A DNA stretch of 64,000 bases from Ahrensia marina (GCF_001293565.1 NZ_JXMU01000002.1:124001-188000); one strand, 5' to 3'; numbered from the stretch's first letter, positions 45,508 through 54,442 are shown. The notes: generated by a model from the sequence alone, not told the origin. Numbers and translations: made by a program.

Positions 45508-45527
45508 AATGAAACATATGATTCATT
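45508..45527. promoter_or_regulatory. Palindrome, candidate RpiR operator
   Basis: A 20-base near-perfect palindrome: AATGAA, A, CATATG, A, TTCATT. It lies between the divergent aminotransferase and rpiR genes. The TGAAA/TTCA-type half-sites resemble those of RpiR/MurR regulators. It could control both directions. Structure seen, function inferred. Confidence 0.55.
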
Positions 45528-45578
45528 GATTGACAACAACTGATTCAAGTGTACCATTTTCTTGTCGGTTGGGAGGAG

Positions 45579-46445
45579 ATGTTGGTTCAGGCTTTTGAAC
45601 AGGAATTAGCTAAACGTTATGTCGATCTTAGTGCAAAGCTAAGACAGGCAGCAGATTTCGTTGTTGCTCACCCGTTCGAAGTGGCAACGCGGAGCCTTCG
45701 TTCGATTTCCAGTGATATTGAAATTGCCCCTGCTACCTTCACTCGGCTTGCTCAAGCATTGGATTATGCCAGCTACGAAGAATTGCGCGAAGAAATACGC
45801 AATTCGATCGGGCGCAACTCCCGAACACTTTCAGACGGTGTTGAACGTATCCAAACACAGCATGCGGGCAGTGGCAGTTCATTTGCCAATGAACATTTGT
45901 CAGCGTGCATAAAAAACATTGAAACGCTAAGAGCCGACATAGATGAAGAAAAGGCAGGCCGTGTTGTCACGAAACTTGCTGCGGCCCGTAAAGTGTTTTT
46001 GTTTGGTGCGCTGGGCTCGGCAGGTGTGGCTGAGTATATGGCATATGCGGCCGCATTTATTACGGATAACTGGCAACTTGCAAGCCGTACGGGTGCATCA
46101 TTGGGAGGCGGTCTTTTGGGCCTCAATAGCGATGATGTACTGATCGTGTTCACCAAAGAACCACATGCAAATCAGGCCATCAAAGCCGCTGAAATGGCAG
46201 CAGCAAGCGGATGTTTCGTTGTTGTCATAACGGACAGCCACAGATGTCCGGCACTTACTTATGCTTCGGCGCATTTCATTGTGCCGACGCAAAGTCCACA
46301 TTTTTTCTCTTCCTACGCTGCAACAATCGCATTGGTTGAAACCATAATTGGTTTGCTGGTTGTGAAAATCGGAGCGGCTGCGAAGGATAGAATTCATAAT
46401 GTGGAAGAATCCAATCGACGGCTGGAATATCTTTCAGACGAATGA
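45579..46445 (+). CDS. MurR/RpiR-family transcriptional regulator
   Basis: An N-terminal HTH_6 helix-turn-helix (LRQAADFVVAHPFEVATRSLRSIS, APATFTRLAQALDYASYEELR) and a C-terminal SIS domain (about residues 125-260: KVFLFGALGSAGVAEYMAYAA, LIVFTKEPHANQAI). SIS domains usually bind phosphosugars, but in this regulator class amino-acid pathway members also exist. The frame opens at GTG 45549; the GGGAGG at 45571-45576 sits 2 bases from ATG 45579 and 5 bases from TTG 45582, so either may be used. It is divergent from the aminotransferase and 30 bases before the TAXI receptor gene. Confidence 0.9.
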   Translation: MLVQAFEQELAKRYVDLSAKLRQAADFVVAHPFEVATRSLRSISSDIEIAPATFTRLAQALDYASYEELREEIRNSIGRNSRTLSDGVERIQTQHAGSGSSFANEHLSACIKNIETLRADIDEEKAGRVVTKLAAARKVFLFGALGSAGVAEYMAYAAAFITDNWQLASRTGASLGGGLLGLNSDDVLIVFTKEPHANQAIKAAEMAAASGCFVVVITDSHRCPALTYASAHFIVPTQSPHFFSSYAATIALVETIIGLLVVKIGAAAKDRIHNVEESNRRLEYLSDE

Positions 46446-46475
46446 TTTAAACGCATAACATCAAAAAAGGAGACC

Positions 46476-47447
46476 ATGATGTTGAAAAAAGTAAAACTAT
46501 TGACGAGCGCTTGTGCATTGTCAGCGATGATGGCAGGCACAGCAGTTGCTGAAGAGTTTATTACTATCGGAACCGGCGGTGTAACCGGCGTTTATTATCC
46601 GACCGGTGGCGCGATTTGCCGCTTGGTCAATAAGGGTCGTAAAGATCACGGTATCCGTTGTTCAGTGGAATCAACGGGCGGTTCTGTTTATAACATTAAC
46701 ACCATTCGTGCCGGTGAGCTTGAGTTCGGTGTTGCACAGTCCGACTGGCAGTACCATGCGTATAATGGTTCATCTAAGTTTGAGGCAGATGGCCCGTTTG
46801 AAGATTTGCGTGCTGTGTTCTCAGTACACCCTGAACCGTTTACGGTTGTTGCCCGTGCAGATTCAGGCATCAAGAACTTCGACGACATGAAGGGTAAGCG
46901 CGTTAATATCGGTAACCCTGGTTCTGGCCAGCGCGGTACAATGGAAGTGCTTTTGGAAGCAAAAGGCATGTCAACGGACGACTTCGAGTTGGCGACTGAA
47001 CTTAAAGCTGCCGAGCAGTCCGCTGCGCTTTGCGACAATCAGATCGATGCTATGGTCTACACAGTTGGCCACCCGTCAGGCTCAATTCAGGAAGCAACAA
47101 CAGCGTGTGATTCAGTGCTGGTTACTGTTGATGGCGATGCTGTAACCAAACTGGTTGAAGACAATCCGTTCTACCGTACAGCAACAATCCCAGGCGGTAT
47201 GTATCGCGGTAACGATGAAGACACGAGCACATTTGGTGTTGGCGCGACATTCGTTACATCTGCAAGCGTTTCAGAAGAAGCTGTCTATGAAGTCGTGAAA
47301 TCAGTGATGGAAAACTTCGACGACTTCAAAAAGCTGCACCCTGCTTTTGCAAACTTGGAAAAAGAAGAAATGGCAACTGCTGGTCTTTCTGCACCGCTGC
47401 ATGACGGCGCTATGAAATACTACAAAGAAGCCGGCATTATTGAATGA
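46476..47447 (+). CDS. TAXI-family TRAP transporter solute receptor
   Basis: Periplasmic substrate-binding protein of a tripartite ATP-independent transporter (323 residues). The signal peptide [17 protein letters not shown] is followed by the TAXI signature [25 protein letters not shown]. Later segments [30 protein letters not shown] and [21 protein letters not shown] (given here only as landmarks) are typical of the family. TAXI receptors bind glutamate-like or other organic anions; the ligand is unknown here. AAAAAAGGAG precedes the ATG. A strong hairpin separates it from the permease gene. Confidence 0.95.
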   Translation: MMLKKVKLLTSACALSAMMAGTAVAEEFITIGTGGVTGVYYPTGGAICRLVNKGRKDHGIRCSVESTGGSVYNINTIRAGELEFGVAQSDWQYHAYNGSSKFEADGPFEDLRAVFSVHPEPFTVVARADSGIKNFDDMKGKRVNIGNPGSGQRGTMEVLLEAKGMSTDDFELATELKAAEQSAALCDNQIDAMVYTVGHPSGSIQEATTACDSVLVTVDGDAVTKLVEDNPFYRTATIPGGMYRGNDEDTSTFGVGATFVTSASVSEEAVYEVVKSVMENFDDFKKLHPAFANLEKEEMATAGLSAPLHDGAMKYYKEAGIIE

Positions 47448-47455
47448 TGCAAAAT

Positions 47456-47478
47456 AGAGGGGGCTTGACGCCCCCTCT
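47456..47478 (+). terminator. Intra-operon hairpin between receptor and permease genes
   Basis: Perfect 9-base GC-rich stem (47456-47464 with 47470-47478) and TTGAC loop, 9 bases after the receptor stop. Only TTA follows, no T-run. Probably a partial terminator or 3'-end stabiliser that lets the receptor be made in excess over the membrane subunit. Confidence 0.6.
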
Positions 47479-47531
47479 TAACTACAGAACTATAAAATAT
47501 AAATTTGCAGATGCAGTCGGGGGACAAGGTA

Positions 47532-50141
47532 ATGGCGAATACAAGCAATGAGAGCCGTGCTTTAAGCGAGGAAGAGCTTCAGGAACTGGTTGCTGCATCT
47601 GATGCCGGTGCAAGAGCGCCGGATGGCGCTGTAGGCACATTGATGGCCGTCATTGCAATTGTGTGGTCAGTCTTCCAAGTGGTTTTGGCATCGCCGATAT
47701 CCAACTATGTTTTGCCGGGCGATGTCGTCAACAACTCGCGTCAATTGCATCTGGCGTTCGCTATTTTCTTGGCCTTTTTGGCTTATCCGGCCTTCAAGTC
47801 CAGCCCTCGACATTACGTACCGATTACTGATTGGATAATGGCGGGTCTTGGCGCATTTATCGCACTATACGGATTTATCTTTTACCAGAAAATCGTGGAT
47901 TCCGGTGGCTTGGCCGATGACACAGATAAATGGTTTGCGCTTGTTGGACTGGTATTACTGTTTGAAGCTGCCCGCCGCGCTCTTGGACCGGCGATGGCGA
48001 TCATTGCCACTATTTTCCTTGCTTATGTGTTCTTCGGTTCTTCCGCTTGGGTGCCGGATGTCATACGCTGGAAAGGAGCATCACTGCAAAAAGCGATGAG
48101 CCATATGTGGATTACATCCGAAGGCGTGTTTGGTATCGCCTTGGGTGTTTCAACAAAATTTGTTTTCCTGTTTGTGTTGTTTGGCGCGCTTCTCGATAAA
48201 GCCGGTGCCGGTAACTATTTCATCAAAATGGCATTTGGTGCGCTTGGACATTTGAAGGGCGGACCGGCTAAAGCGGCTGTGGTTGGTTCGGCGGCAACAG
48301 GCCTGATCTCAGGCTCGTCTATCGCCAATGTGGTAACCACCGGTACATTTACTATCCCGCTTATGAAGCGCGTTGGCTTTACCTCTGAAAAAGCCGGGGC
48401 TGTTGAGGTTGCCAGCTCGGTGAACGGTCAGATCATGCCGCCTGTTATGGGCGCGGCAGCGTTTCTCATGGTTGAATATGTGGGTATTTCCTATGTTGAA
48501 GTCATAACCCACGCATTCTTGCCAGCCGCAATTTCTTATATTGCCCTTGTCTACATTGTTCATTTGGAAGCTGTGAAATCCAATATGCCAACGCTCGGTG
48601 ACCGTGTGGTCTCAATGGGCCGCACAATCGGCGGTATGGCTGCCTTCTTTGTTGGTTTCGCACTGCTTTGTTATGGTGTCCAATACCCTGTTCGTTGGAT
48701 TACTTCGCTGTTTCCTGATGGCTCGGAAATTATCCTCGCCTCTCTTGTTTTCGCTGCCTACCTTGCCCTTTTATGGTTTGCAGCGCAGGTGCCGGATCTA
48801 GAGCCTGATGACCCGAATGCAGAAGAAGTCGAACTACCGGTTGTTGCTGAAATTTATAAAGCCGGTCTGTATTATTTGCTGCCGATCATCGTACTTGTCT
48901 ACTTCTTGATGATTGAGCAAAAATCTCCTGGATTATCAGCTTTCTGGGCGACAGCGCTTCTGTTTGTTATTTTGCTGACACAGCGCCCGCTCAAGTCAAT
49001 TTTCCGCGGCGAGAACAATACGGTCAACGCATTCAAAGACGGTATAGTCGATCTTGTGCAAGGCTTGATCGATGGGGCACGCAACATGATCGGTATCGGT
49101 CTGGCAACGGCAACAGCCGGTGTGATAGTCGGGACCGTCACGCTAACAGGCGTTGGTCAGGTGATGGCTGATCTAGTGGAGTTTTTGTCCGGCGGTAATC
49201 TGATCATGATGCTTGTCATGGTTGGCCTGCTGAGTCTTGTGCTGGGCATGGGGCTTCCAACGACCGCGAACTATATTGTTGTGTCATCCTTGATGGCCGG
49301 TGTTGTCGTGGAGCTAGGCGCACAATCCGGTTTGATTGTGCCGTTGATTGCAGTCCACTTATTCGTCTTCTATTTCGGCATTATGGCAGATGTTACCCCG
49401 CCCGTGGGATTGGCCAGTTTTGCCGCCGCTGCTGTTTCCGGCGGCGACGCGATCAAGACGGGCTTTGCGGCATTTTTCTATTCGCTTAGAACAATCGCAC
49501 TGCCGTTCGTATTTATTTTCAACACGGACTTGTTGTTGATTGATGTGACATGGGCGCAAGGCATTTTAGTCTTTGTGATTGCCTCGATAGCTATATTGGT
49601 CTTTACCGCGGGCACTATGGGTTGGTTTGTAACCAAGAACCGCATTTATGAGAGCGTAGTATTAATTCTCATATCTTTCATTCTTTTCCGTCCGGATTTT
49701 GTCGTCAATCGTATCCAGCCGCCGTATCAGGCAGTAGAGCCTGCTCAGTTTGAAGAAGCCTTGGCCGGTGCGCAAGTTGGCAAAGAGTTTCGCATTGTGG
49801 TCTCCGGACCTGATTTCGATACGGGAGACACAACCGAGACAACATTGGTCGTGCCTGTTGATGGCGAGGGTTCGGGTGCCGAGCGCTTGGAGAAAACCGG
49901 ACTGCTGCTTCTTGAAGAAGATGGTGCGGTTAAGATGGATGAACCGACATTCAGTTCGCCATTCGCGCAAAATCTAAGCTCGTTTGATTTTTATGGCGAT
50001 GATCCGGTGATGATTAAGAGCATTAAGGCACCTGCTGAGCAAATGGCGAAAGAGCTGGTGTTTATTCCTGCGCTACTATTGTTGGCACTCGTTGCCTTTA
50101 TCCAGCGGGGCCGTGCTTCGAAATCAGGAGATGTGGTATGA
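47532..50141 (+). CDS. Fused TRAP transporter permease (4TM/12TM) with C-terminal DUF3394-type domain
   Basis: Single-chain TRAP membrane subunit (869 residues) that pairs with TAXI receptors. The small DctQ-like part (about residues 35-190) and the large DctM-like part (about 200-720) are fused. The latter shows the family GSAATGLISGSSIANVVTTG, VEVASSVNGQIMPPVMGAAAF, LGMGLPTTANYIVVSSLM and MADVTPPVGLASFAAAAVSGG motifs. After the last core helices, a soluble 110-residue region (RIQPPYQAVEPAQFEEALAG onward) and a final helix look like DUF3394. The frame opens at 47505; ATG 47532 has AAGGT upstream. It overlaps the UspA gene by 4 bases. Confidence 0.95.
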   Translation: MANTSNESRALSEEELQELVAASDAGARAPDGAVGTLMAVIAIVWSVFQVVLASPISNYVLPGDVVNNSRQLHLAFAIFLAFLAYPAFKSSPRHYVPITDWIMAGLGAFIALYGFIFYQKIVDSGGLADDTDKWFALVGLVLLFEAARRALGPAMAIIATIFLAYVFFGSSAWVPDVIRWKGASLQKAMSHMWITSEGVFGIALGVSTKFVFLFVLFGALLDKAGAGNYFIKMAFGALGHLKGGPAKAAVVGSAATGLISGSSIANVVTTGTFTIPLMKRVGFTSEKAGAVEVASSVNGQIMPPVMGAAAFLMVEYVGISYVEVITHAFLPAAISYIALVYIVHLEAVKSNMPTLGDRVVSMGRTIGGMAAFFVGFALLCYGVQYPVRWITSLFPDGSEIILASLVFAAYLALLWFAAQVPDLEPDDPNAEEVELPVVAEIYKAGLYYLLPIIVLVYFLMIEQKSPGLSAFWATALLFVILLTQRPLKSIFRGENNTVNAFKDGIVDLVQGLIDGARNMIGIGLATATAGVIVGTVTLTGVGQVMADLVEFLSGGNLIMMLVMVGLLSLVLGMGLPTTANYIVVSSLMAGVVVELGAQSGLIVPLIAVHLFVFYFGIMADVTPPVGLASFAAAAVSGGDAIKTGFAAFFYSLRTIALPFVFIFNTDLLLIDVTWAQGILVFVIASIAILVFTAGTMGWFVTKNRIYESVVLILISFILFRPDFVVNRIQPPYQAVEPAQFEEALAGAQVGKEFRIVVSGPDFDTGDTTETTLVVPVDGEGSGAERLEKTGLLLLEEDGAVKMDEPTFSSPFAQNLSSFDFYGDDPVMIKSIKAPAEQMAKELVFIPALLLLALVAFIQRGRASKSGDVV

Positions 50142-50569
50142 GCAATTCAATATTGTGTGCTATCGATATTAGCAATCCGAAGGCTGATGCTCCGGTTTTG
50201 GAACGTGCGGCTGCGTTGGCAAAGTTGGATGAAGCCCAACTGGATGTGATCACGGTCGTTCCGGATTTTGGTATGAGCCTTGTCGGGTCTTTTTTCGATG
50301 AAGGCCACCATAAGAAGATGCTTGCGGAAGCCAAGAAGCAACTGAACGCGCAAATTACCGATGTTCTTGGTGAAGAGGCCAACAAAAAAGTTCGTCATAT
50401 TGTTGCTTTCGGCAAGACCTACCAAGAGGTTCTGCGCATGGCGATAGAGGCAAAATCCACCGTTATCGTTGTTGGTGCGCATAAACCTGATTTGTCAGAA
50501 TATTTGCTGGGTCCGAATGCCGCGCGTATTGTGCGTCACTCGAAATGCTCAGTCTATGTCGTCCGCTAA
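50138..50569 (+). CDS. UspA-family protein coupled to the TRAP permease
   Basis: A 143-residue universal-stress-protein domain with a C-terminal ATP-binding loop of the form G-x(n)-G-x9-G/S (VVGAHKPDLSEYLLGPNAARIVRHS). Its start overlaps the permease stop (ATGA), so it is translationally coupled. There is precedent: TeaD, a UspA protein, follows and down-regulates the ectoine TRAP transporter TeaABC in Halomonas. A similar uptake-regulating role is plausible but unproven. The 3' end overlaps the convergent sqdC by 21 bases. Confidence 0.92.
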   Translation: MSNSILCAIDISNPKADAPVLERAAALAKLDEAQLDVITVVPDFGMSLVGSFFDEGHHKKMLAEAKKQLNAQITDVLGEEANKKVRHIVAFGKTYQEVLRMAIEAKSTVIVVGAHKPDLSEYLLGPNAARIVRHSKCSVYVVR

Positions 50570-51457
50570 ACCGGATAAATCAAGTTTTCCGCGCGGCTGC
50601 CAGCCAAGCTGTCGTAAGCGCGAGCAGTCCATTTGGTTATATGTGCTGGCATCTGATTTTTCAGGCAAAGGCAACTTGGGTTGGCCGATCATCGACGCAT
50701 AGGCTTTAAGAAGCGTATGCCGGTCAAGAAGAATATCGGACACATTTAGTACTGCTATGCTCTTGTTGTTTTGATTTTGCAGATGCTCTGCATTTATGTG
50801 GATCAGTAGCCTGACCGCTGCTGCAAGATCTTCTCCGTGAACCTCGGTGCCGATGCGCGGAGCAATATCTTTACCTTTAGTGAATTGTGAGAATAGTTCT
50901 TGCCACTTGTGTTTGTAAGATCGTGATGGTGATCCATAAACACCGGTAGAACGCAGCGAAACGGCAATAAAACTATTATCGGCAAGCGTGGAAAGCATAT
51001 TCTCGGCTTCCAGCTTGGTTTTTCCGTAAAGCGTATCCGGATTGGGCGGCGTATTTTCAAAGAGCGTGGAGCCCGGCTTTTGAGTTCCGTAAACCGCGCG
51101 GCTGGATAAGAATATTACACGCTTCACACCCGCAACTTTTGCAGCTTCAAACAGCGCTTTTGAACCGGTCACATTCCGCTCGATAAATGCGTACGGATCA
51201 TCGCCTTCACCGCCGCGATATTTTCCCGCCACGTGGTGAAAGGCAGCATGAACGAGAACATCCACATCTTTGAATAAATTCGGCGACACAGATGTTTCAG
51301 AAAGCGAATAGTGTCTAAATTCGACGTAGCCGGTAAAGTCTTGTTGAGAGGGTGGTGTGCGTCCCAGAGCGATCACGTGGTGGCCTGCATCCAGTAAGTC
51401 GTTGACGATAAAGCGCCCGACATATCCGGTGGCACCGGTGATTGCGACGCACGTCAT
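50549..51457 (-). CDS. sqdC: NAD-dependent epimerase/reductase-like SqdC
   Basis: Short-chain extended reductase (302 residues) with the Rossmann GATGYVGRF start, a Ser/Tyr-x3-Lys triad (LSSRAVYG and TLYGKTKLE) and a C-terminal substrate domain. By itself it would be called an NAD-dependent epimerase; its place as third gene of sqdB-sqdD-sqdC matches Rhodobacter sqdBDC. There, loss of sqdC diverts the pathway to sulfoquinovosyl-dihydroxyacetone. It overlaps sqdD by 4 bases and the convergent UspA gene by 21 bases. Confidence 0.85.
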   Translation of the reverse strand: MTCVAITGATGYVGRFIVNDLLDAGHHVIALGRTPPSQQDFTGYVEFRHYSLSETSVSPNLFKDVDVLVHAAFHHVAGKYRGGEGDDPYAFIERNVTGSKALFEAAKVAGVKRVIFLSSRAVYGTQKPGSTLFENTPPNPDTLYGKTKLEAENMLSTLADNSFIAVSLRSTGVYGSPSRSYKHKWQELFSQFTKGKDIAPRIGTEVHGEDLAAAVRLLIHINAEHLQNQNNKSIAVLNVSDILLDRHTLLKAYASMIGQPKLPLPEKSDASTYNQMDCSRLRQLGWQPRGKLDLSGLADDID

Positions 51458-52269
51458 TTTATATCTGACGGGTTGGGCAGGCTATCGATAACCGGCAGAT
51501 CTATACCGTCGTAATACGCTTGCCATAAATCAATAAGAGGCTGTAGATTATCCGCCTTTCCATGGTTCTTCTCCCATGGCTTTTCATATTGATAGTGAAC
51601 GATATGAACTGACTTCCAGTCCCATAGATCGGGCATATTAAACCAGACATATTGGAGCATGTTGAAAAACACTGGCAGGCCGTGCCAATCATTAAAATAA
51701 GTCTCCAAAAAAGTCTGATCCGTCCGCCGCCAATAGGCATCCGGTGCATCAAGCACTGTCATCATGTGATCGAATGTTGCTTGCGAAGGCTTGGCAACAA
51801 AAACACCTGAATTAAGCCGATGAAAATCAGCTACGGTTTCATAAACATTGGGCGCCGCAGAAAATTCCGGATAGGCAAAAAGCTTGTCGATGTTGCGGAT
51901 CACCAGCGCATCGGCATCAATAAAAACCACCGTCTCATACTGCACAAACTGCCATAATCTAAGTTTGATAAAGTTATCCAGCGGCGTATGAAAAAGCGGT
52001 TTGTCGCCTTTTAGAAACGGCGCATTTTCATGGATTTTTTTCTTTTGATGGCGTTCATTGAACGCATCCGAGCAAGGCAAATGATCAACGGCAATCGTTG
52101 TCGCACCCAGTTTTTTTAGTGGCTGCAACACACTTTGACCTAGGGCCTTGGTGTGCATGACCACGATATCGGCACTGGTATCTGTTAAGGTCAATGACCG
52201 CACGAGTGCTCGAGCGGCCATTGCATAATCGTCATTGGTGACGAGTGTTACAAAAGCGTTTTTTGTCAT
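51454..52269 (-). CDS. sqdD: GT8 glycosyltransferase SqdD (sulfoquinovosyltransferase)
   Basis: Glycogenin-like GT8 family transferase (271 residues). The N-terminal nucleotide-sugar site AFVTLVTNDDYAMAARALVRS and the metal-binding DxD in VFIDADALVI are present. In Rhodobacter SqdD is the proposed UDP-sulfoquinovose:diacylglycerol transferase, the last step to the sulfolipid SQDG. It starts one base after the sqdB stop (TAA then T then ATG) and overlaps sqdC, so all three are cotranslated. Confidence 0.88.
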   Translation of the reverse strand: MTKNAFVTLVTNDDYAMAARALVRSLTLTDTSADIVVMHTKALGQSVLQPLKKLGATTIAVDHLPCSDAFNERHQKKKIHENAPFLKGDKPLFHTPLDNFIKLRLWQFVQYETVVFIDADALVIRNIDKLFAYPEFSAAPNVYETVADFHRLNSGVFVAKPSQATFDHMMTVLDAPDAYWRRTDQTFLETYFNDWHGLPVFFNMLQYVWFNMPDLWDWKSVHIVHYQYEKPWEKNHGKADNLQPLIDLWQAYYDGIDLPVIDSLPNPSDIK

Positions 52270-52270
52270 A

Positions 52271-53497
52271 TTAGGAAACGGCTTTTAACCGTTTCTTTTC
52301 CGGATCTGTATCGACTGTTTGGGCAATTTCCTTGGTCCAGGCGGAAGACGCTGGAACGCGGCTGCGATCAACGCGGTAAGCGTATTTTTTCGCAACTTCT
52401 ATAACTTCTTCCAAAAGGCCCTCAGCCAATGTGATCGGTTTCAGGCCAAGCTTGATAAACTGCTCTCTATCAACAATAAGATCGTTTTCAGCAGCTTCCT
52501 TGCGCGGGTTAGGAAGGTTGACAATCTCGCCGCCTGTCAATTTCGCGACCAATTCTGCCAGATCGCGGACACGGTGCGTTTCAGTTACCTGATTGAAGAT
52601 TTTTACACGGTCGCCGGCTGCTGGCGCATCGGCAAGAGCAAGCTCAATACAGCGAACAGAATCCTGAATGTGGATGAAAGCACGTGTCTGCCCGCCAGTG
52701 CCATGTACCGTCAATGGATAGCCAATGGCAGACTGGATAAGGAAGCGGTTAAGAACGGTACCGTAATCACCATCATAATCAAACCGGTTGATGAGCTGTT
52801 CATGGCGGCGGGTTTGCTCGGTATGCGTGCCCCACACAATGCCCTGATGCAGGTCGGTAATACGCAACTGGTCATTTTTTGCGTAAAATTGGAACAGGAG
52901 CTGATCGAGACACTTGGTCATATGATAGATCGAACCGGGATTGGCCGGATATAGAATTTCCTGATTTACAGTGTCACCGGTCATGGTTTCGATGCCGACA
53001 GGCAGATAGCCTTCCGGTATCGCTGCACCAACCGTAGAATAACCGTACACACCCATCGTGCCCAAATGCACCAAATGGGCGTCCAGACCGATTTCGACCA
53101 TTGCATTTAAAAGATTATGTGTCGCGCTGACATTGTTGTTGACCGTATAATTTTTGTGACGGTCAGATTTCATGGAGTAGGGCGCGGCCCGTTGTTCAGC
53201 GAAATGTACAATAGCGTCCGGCTTGTGCTCGGCGAGCCAGTTTTTCAGCACATCATAGTCTTTCGCCAGATCAATCAGATGAAAATGAATGCGTTTGCCG
53301 GTTTCCTGATGCCAGATACGGGTGCGTTCCTGAATGGAGTCCATAGGCGTTAGGGACTGGACACCAAGTTCAGTGTCGATCCAACGACGGGAAAGATTGT
53401 CGATGATATGAATCTCATGGCCCTGATCCGAGAGATGCAGTGATGTTGGCCAACCAACAAATCCATCTCCACCGAGGATTGCTATTTTCATTTCCAT
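52271..53497 (-). CDS. sqdB: UDP-sulfoquinovose synthase
   Basis: Makes UDP-sulfoquinovose from UDP-glucose and sulfite, the committed step of SQDG synthesis, in the cytosol. SDR fold with bound NAD (AILGGDGFVGWPTSLHLS), the SqdB-specific IDNLSRRWIDTELGVQSLTP segment, the catalytic Thr in LGTMGVYGYS and Tyr-x3-Lys in SIYHMTKCLDQL. Length (408 residues) fits. AGGAG lies upstream; ATG 53497 (3-base spacing) or ATG 53491 (9-base spacing) could be used. SQDG replaces phospholipid under phosphate limitation, which agrees with the phosphonate genes nearby. Confidence 0.95.
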   Translation of the reverse strand: MEMKIAILGGDGFVGWPTSLHLSDQGHEIHIIDNLSRRWIDTELGVQSLTPMDSIQERTRIWHQETGKRIHFHLIDLAKDYDVLKNWLAEHKPDAIVHFAEQRAAPYSMKSDRHKNYTVNNNVSATHNLLNAMVEIGLDAHLVHLGTMGVYGYSTVGAAIPEGYLPVGIETMTGDTVNQEILYPANPGSIYHMTKCLDQLLFQFYAKNDQLRITDLHQGIVWGTHTEQTRRHEQLINRFDYDGDYGTVLNRFLIQSAIGYPLTVHGTGGQTRAFIHIQDSVRCIELALADAPAAGDRVKIFNQVTETHRVRDLAELVAKLTGGEIVNLPNPRKEAAENDLIVDREQFIKLGLKPITLAEGLLEEVIEVAKKYAYRVDRSRVPASSAWTKEIAQTVDTDPEKKRLKAVS

Positions 53498-53646
53498 TCG
53501 CTCCTATTTTAAAAATTCAGAGGCCTATAGCGCGGGTTTGTGACAATAAAAAGTAATGTAATACAAGGCCGCTGCTTGACGGCCAAATATATGGTATTGT
53601 TCACAGGAAATGAGCTTGTTTGCCTAAGCAATCTGTTTTGACGGCA

Positions 53647-54312
53647 TTATTCCTCAAAAGTCAGAGCATCTGGATCTGCGCCCAATTCTTTCAAATTGTC
53701 CATCACAGAATCCATCATCGGAGGGGGGCCGCAAACATATATATTGTCGGAAATATCGATGACATTTGCCGATAGAACGTCCTTGTCGATGAAGCCATGT
53801 GCGTAGCCTTTTGTGTCTTCTTCGCTGAGTACATGTAATACTTTCAGCTCTGGCATTGTGCTGAGCAGATCCTGCGCGATGATATCCTCGCGGGTCTTGT
53901 TGCCAAAAATCAGCTTATTGCCATGCAGCTCGCCGCGCTTCTCCAAGTCTTTAAATATCGCCAGAAATGGTGTTACGCCTGCACCGCCAGCAACGAACGT
54001 TCCATTGCCTTTGAATTGAATTGTGCCCCATGGGTCTTCAATGATCAAAGCATCACCCGTAACCAGTGATTGTAATTCATTGGTCACGCCTTCATGGTCG
54101 CGATAACTTTTGATTGTAAATTCTAGAGTATCTTCACCGGGAAGCGACGTGAACGTAAATGGCCTTTTCTCATCGCGCCAACCATCCTTATCAATTGCAA
54201 CTTCTGTCGCCTGGCCGGGTTTGAAATCATAGCCCTCCGGTTTCGAGGTGCGGTACCGCATAACATCGCCCGTCAGAGGCTCGATGCTGAGTATGTTGAT
54301 TTTGTGAGACAT
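53647..54312 (-). CDS. Stand-alone FAD/NAD(P)H flavodoxin-reductase-type oxidoreductase
   Basis: A ferredoxin-NADP-reductase-fold protein (221 residues). The FAD-binding strand RPFTFTSLPG (RxxFT), the phosphate loop GGAGVTPFLAIFKDL and the C-terminal NAD-binding CGPPPMMDSV are present. It lacks a ferredoxin or globin domain, so it needs a separate acceptor, which is not adjacent. Acceptor unknown. It lies upstream of nothing on its strand and 149 bases from sqdB. Confidence 0.85.
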   Translation of the reverse strand: MSHKINILSIEPLTGDVMRYRTSKPEGYDFKPGQATEVAIDKDGWRDEKRPFTFTSLPGEDTLEFTIKSYRDHEGVTNELQSLVTGDALIIEDPWGTIQFKGNGTFVAGGAGVTPFLAIFKDLEKRGELHGNKLIFGNKTREDIIAQDLLSTMPELKVLHVLSEEDTKGYAHGFIDKDVLSANVIDISDNIYVCGPPPMMDSVMDNLKELGADPDALTFEE

Positions 54313-54414
54313 CTAGTTTTCCTTTTACTGCTGAAAAACAAACGGAAAAATGCCCTTAAGGTTCCTTTTGCGAACTCAGCAGCCAGTTAGAATTTTTCCC
54401 TAGAAAGAAATCAT

Positions 54415-54442
54415 AAAAAAAACCGCCCCGTGTTGGGGCGGT
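54415..54442 (-). terminator. Rho-independent terminator (minus strand)
   Basis: Perfect 8-base arms (54422-54429 ACCGCCCC, 54435-54442 GGGGCGGT) with a GTGTT loop, followed in minus-strand sense by a run of eight T (54415-54422). It sits 25 bases after the stop of the chemoreceptor fragment and looks like that gene's original terminator. Confidence 0.85.

Noticed and set aside
52319-52954. A 211-codon plus-strand open frame
   Set aside because: Antisense to sqdB, whose motifs and length are complete; no start signal.
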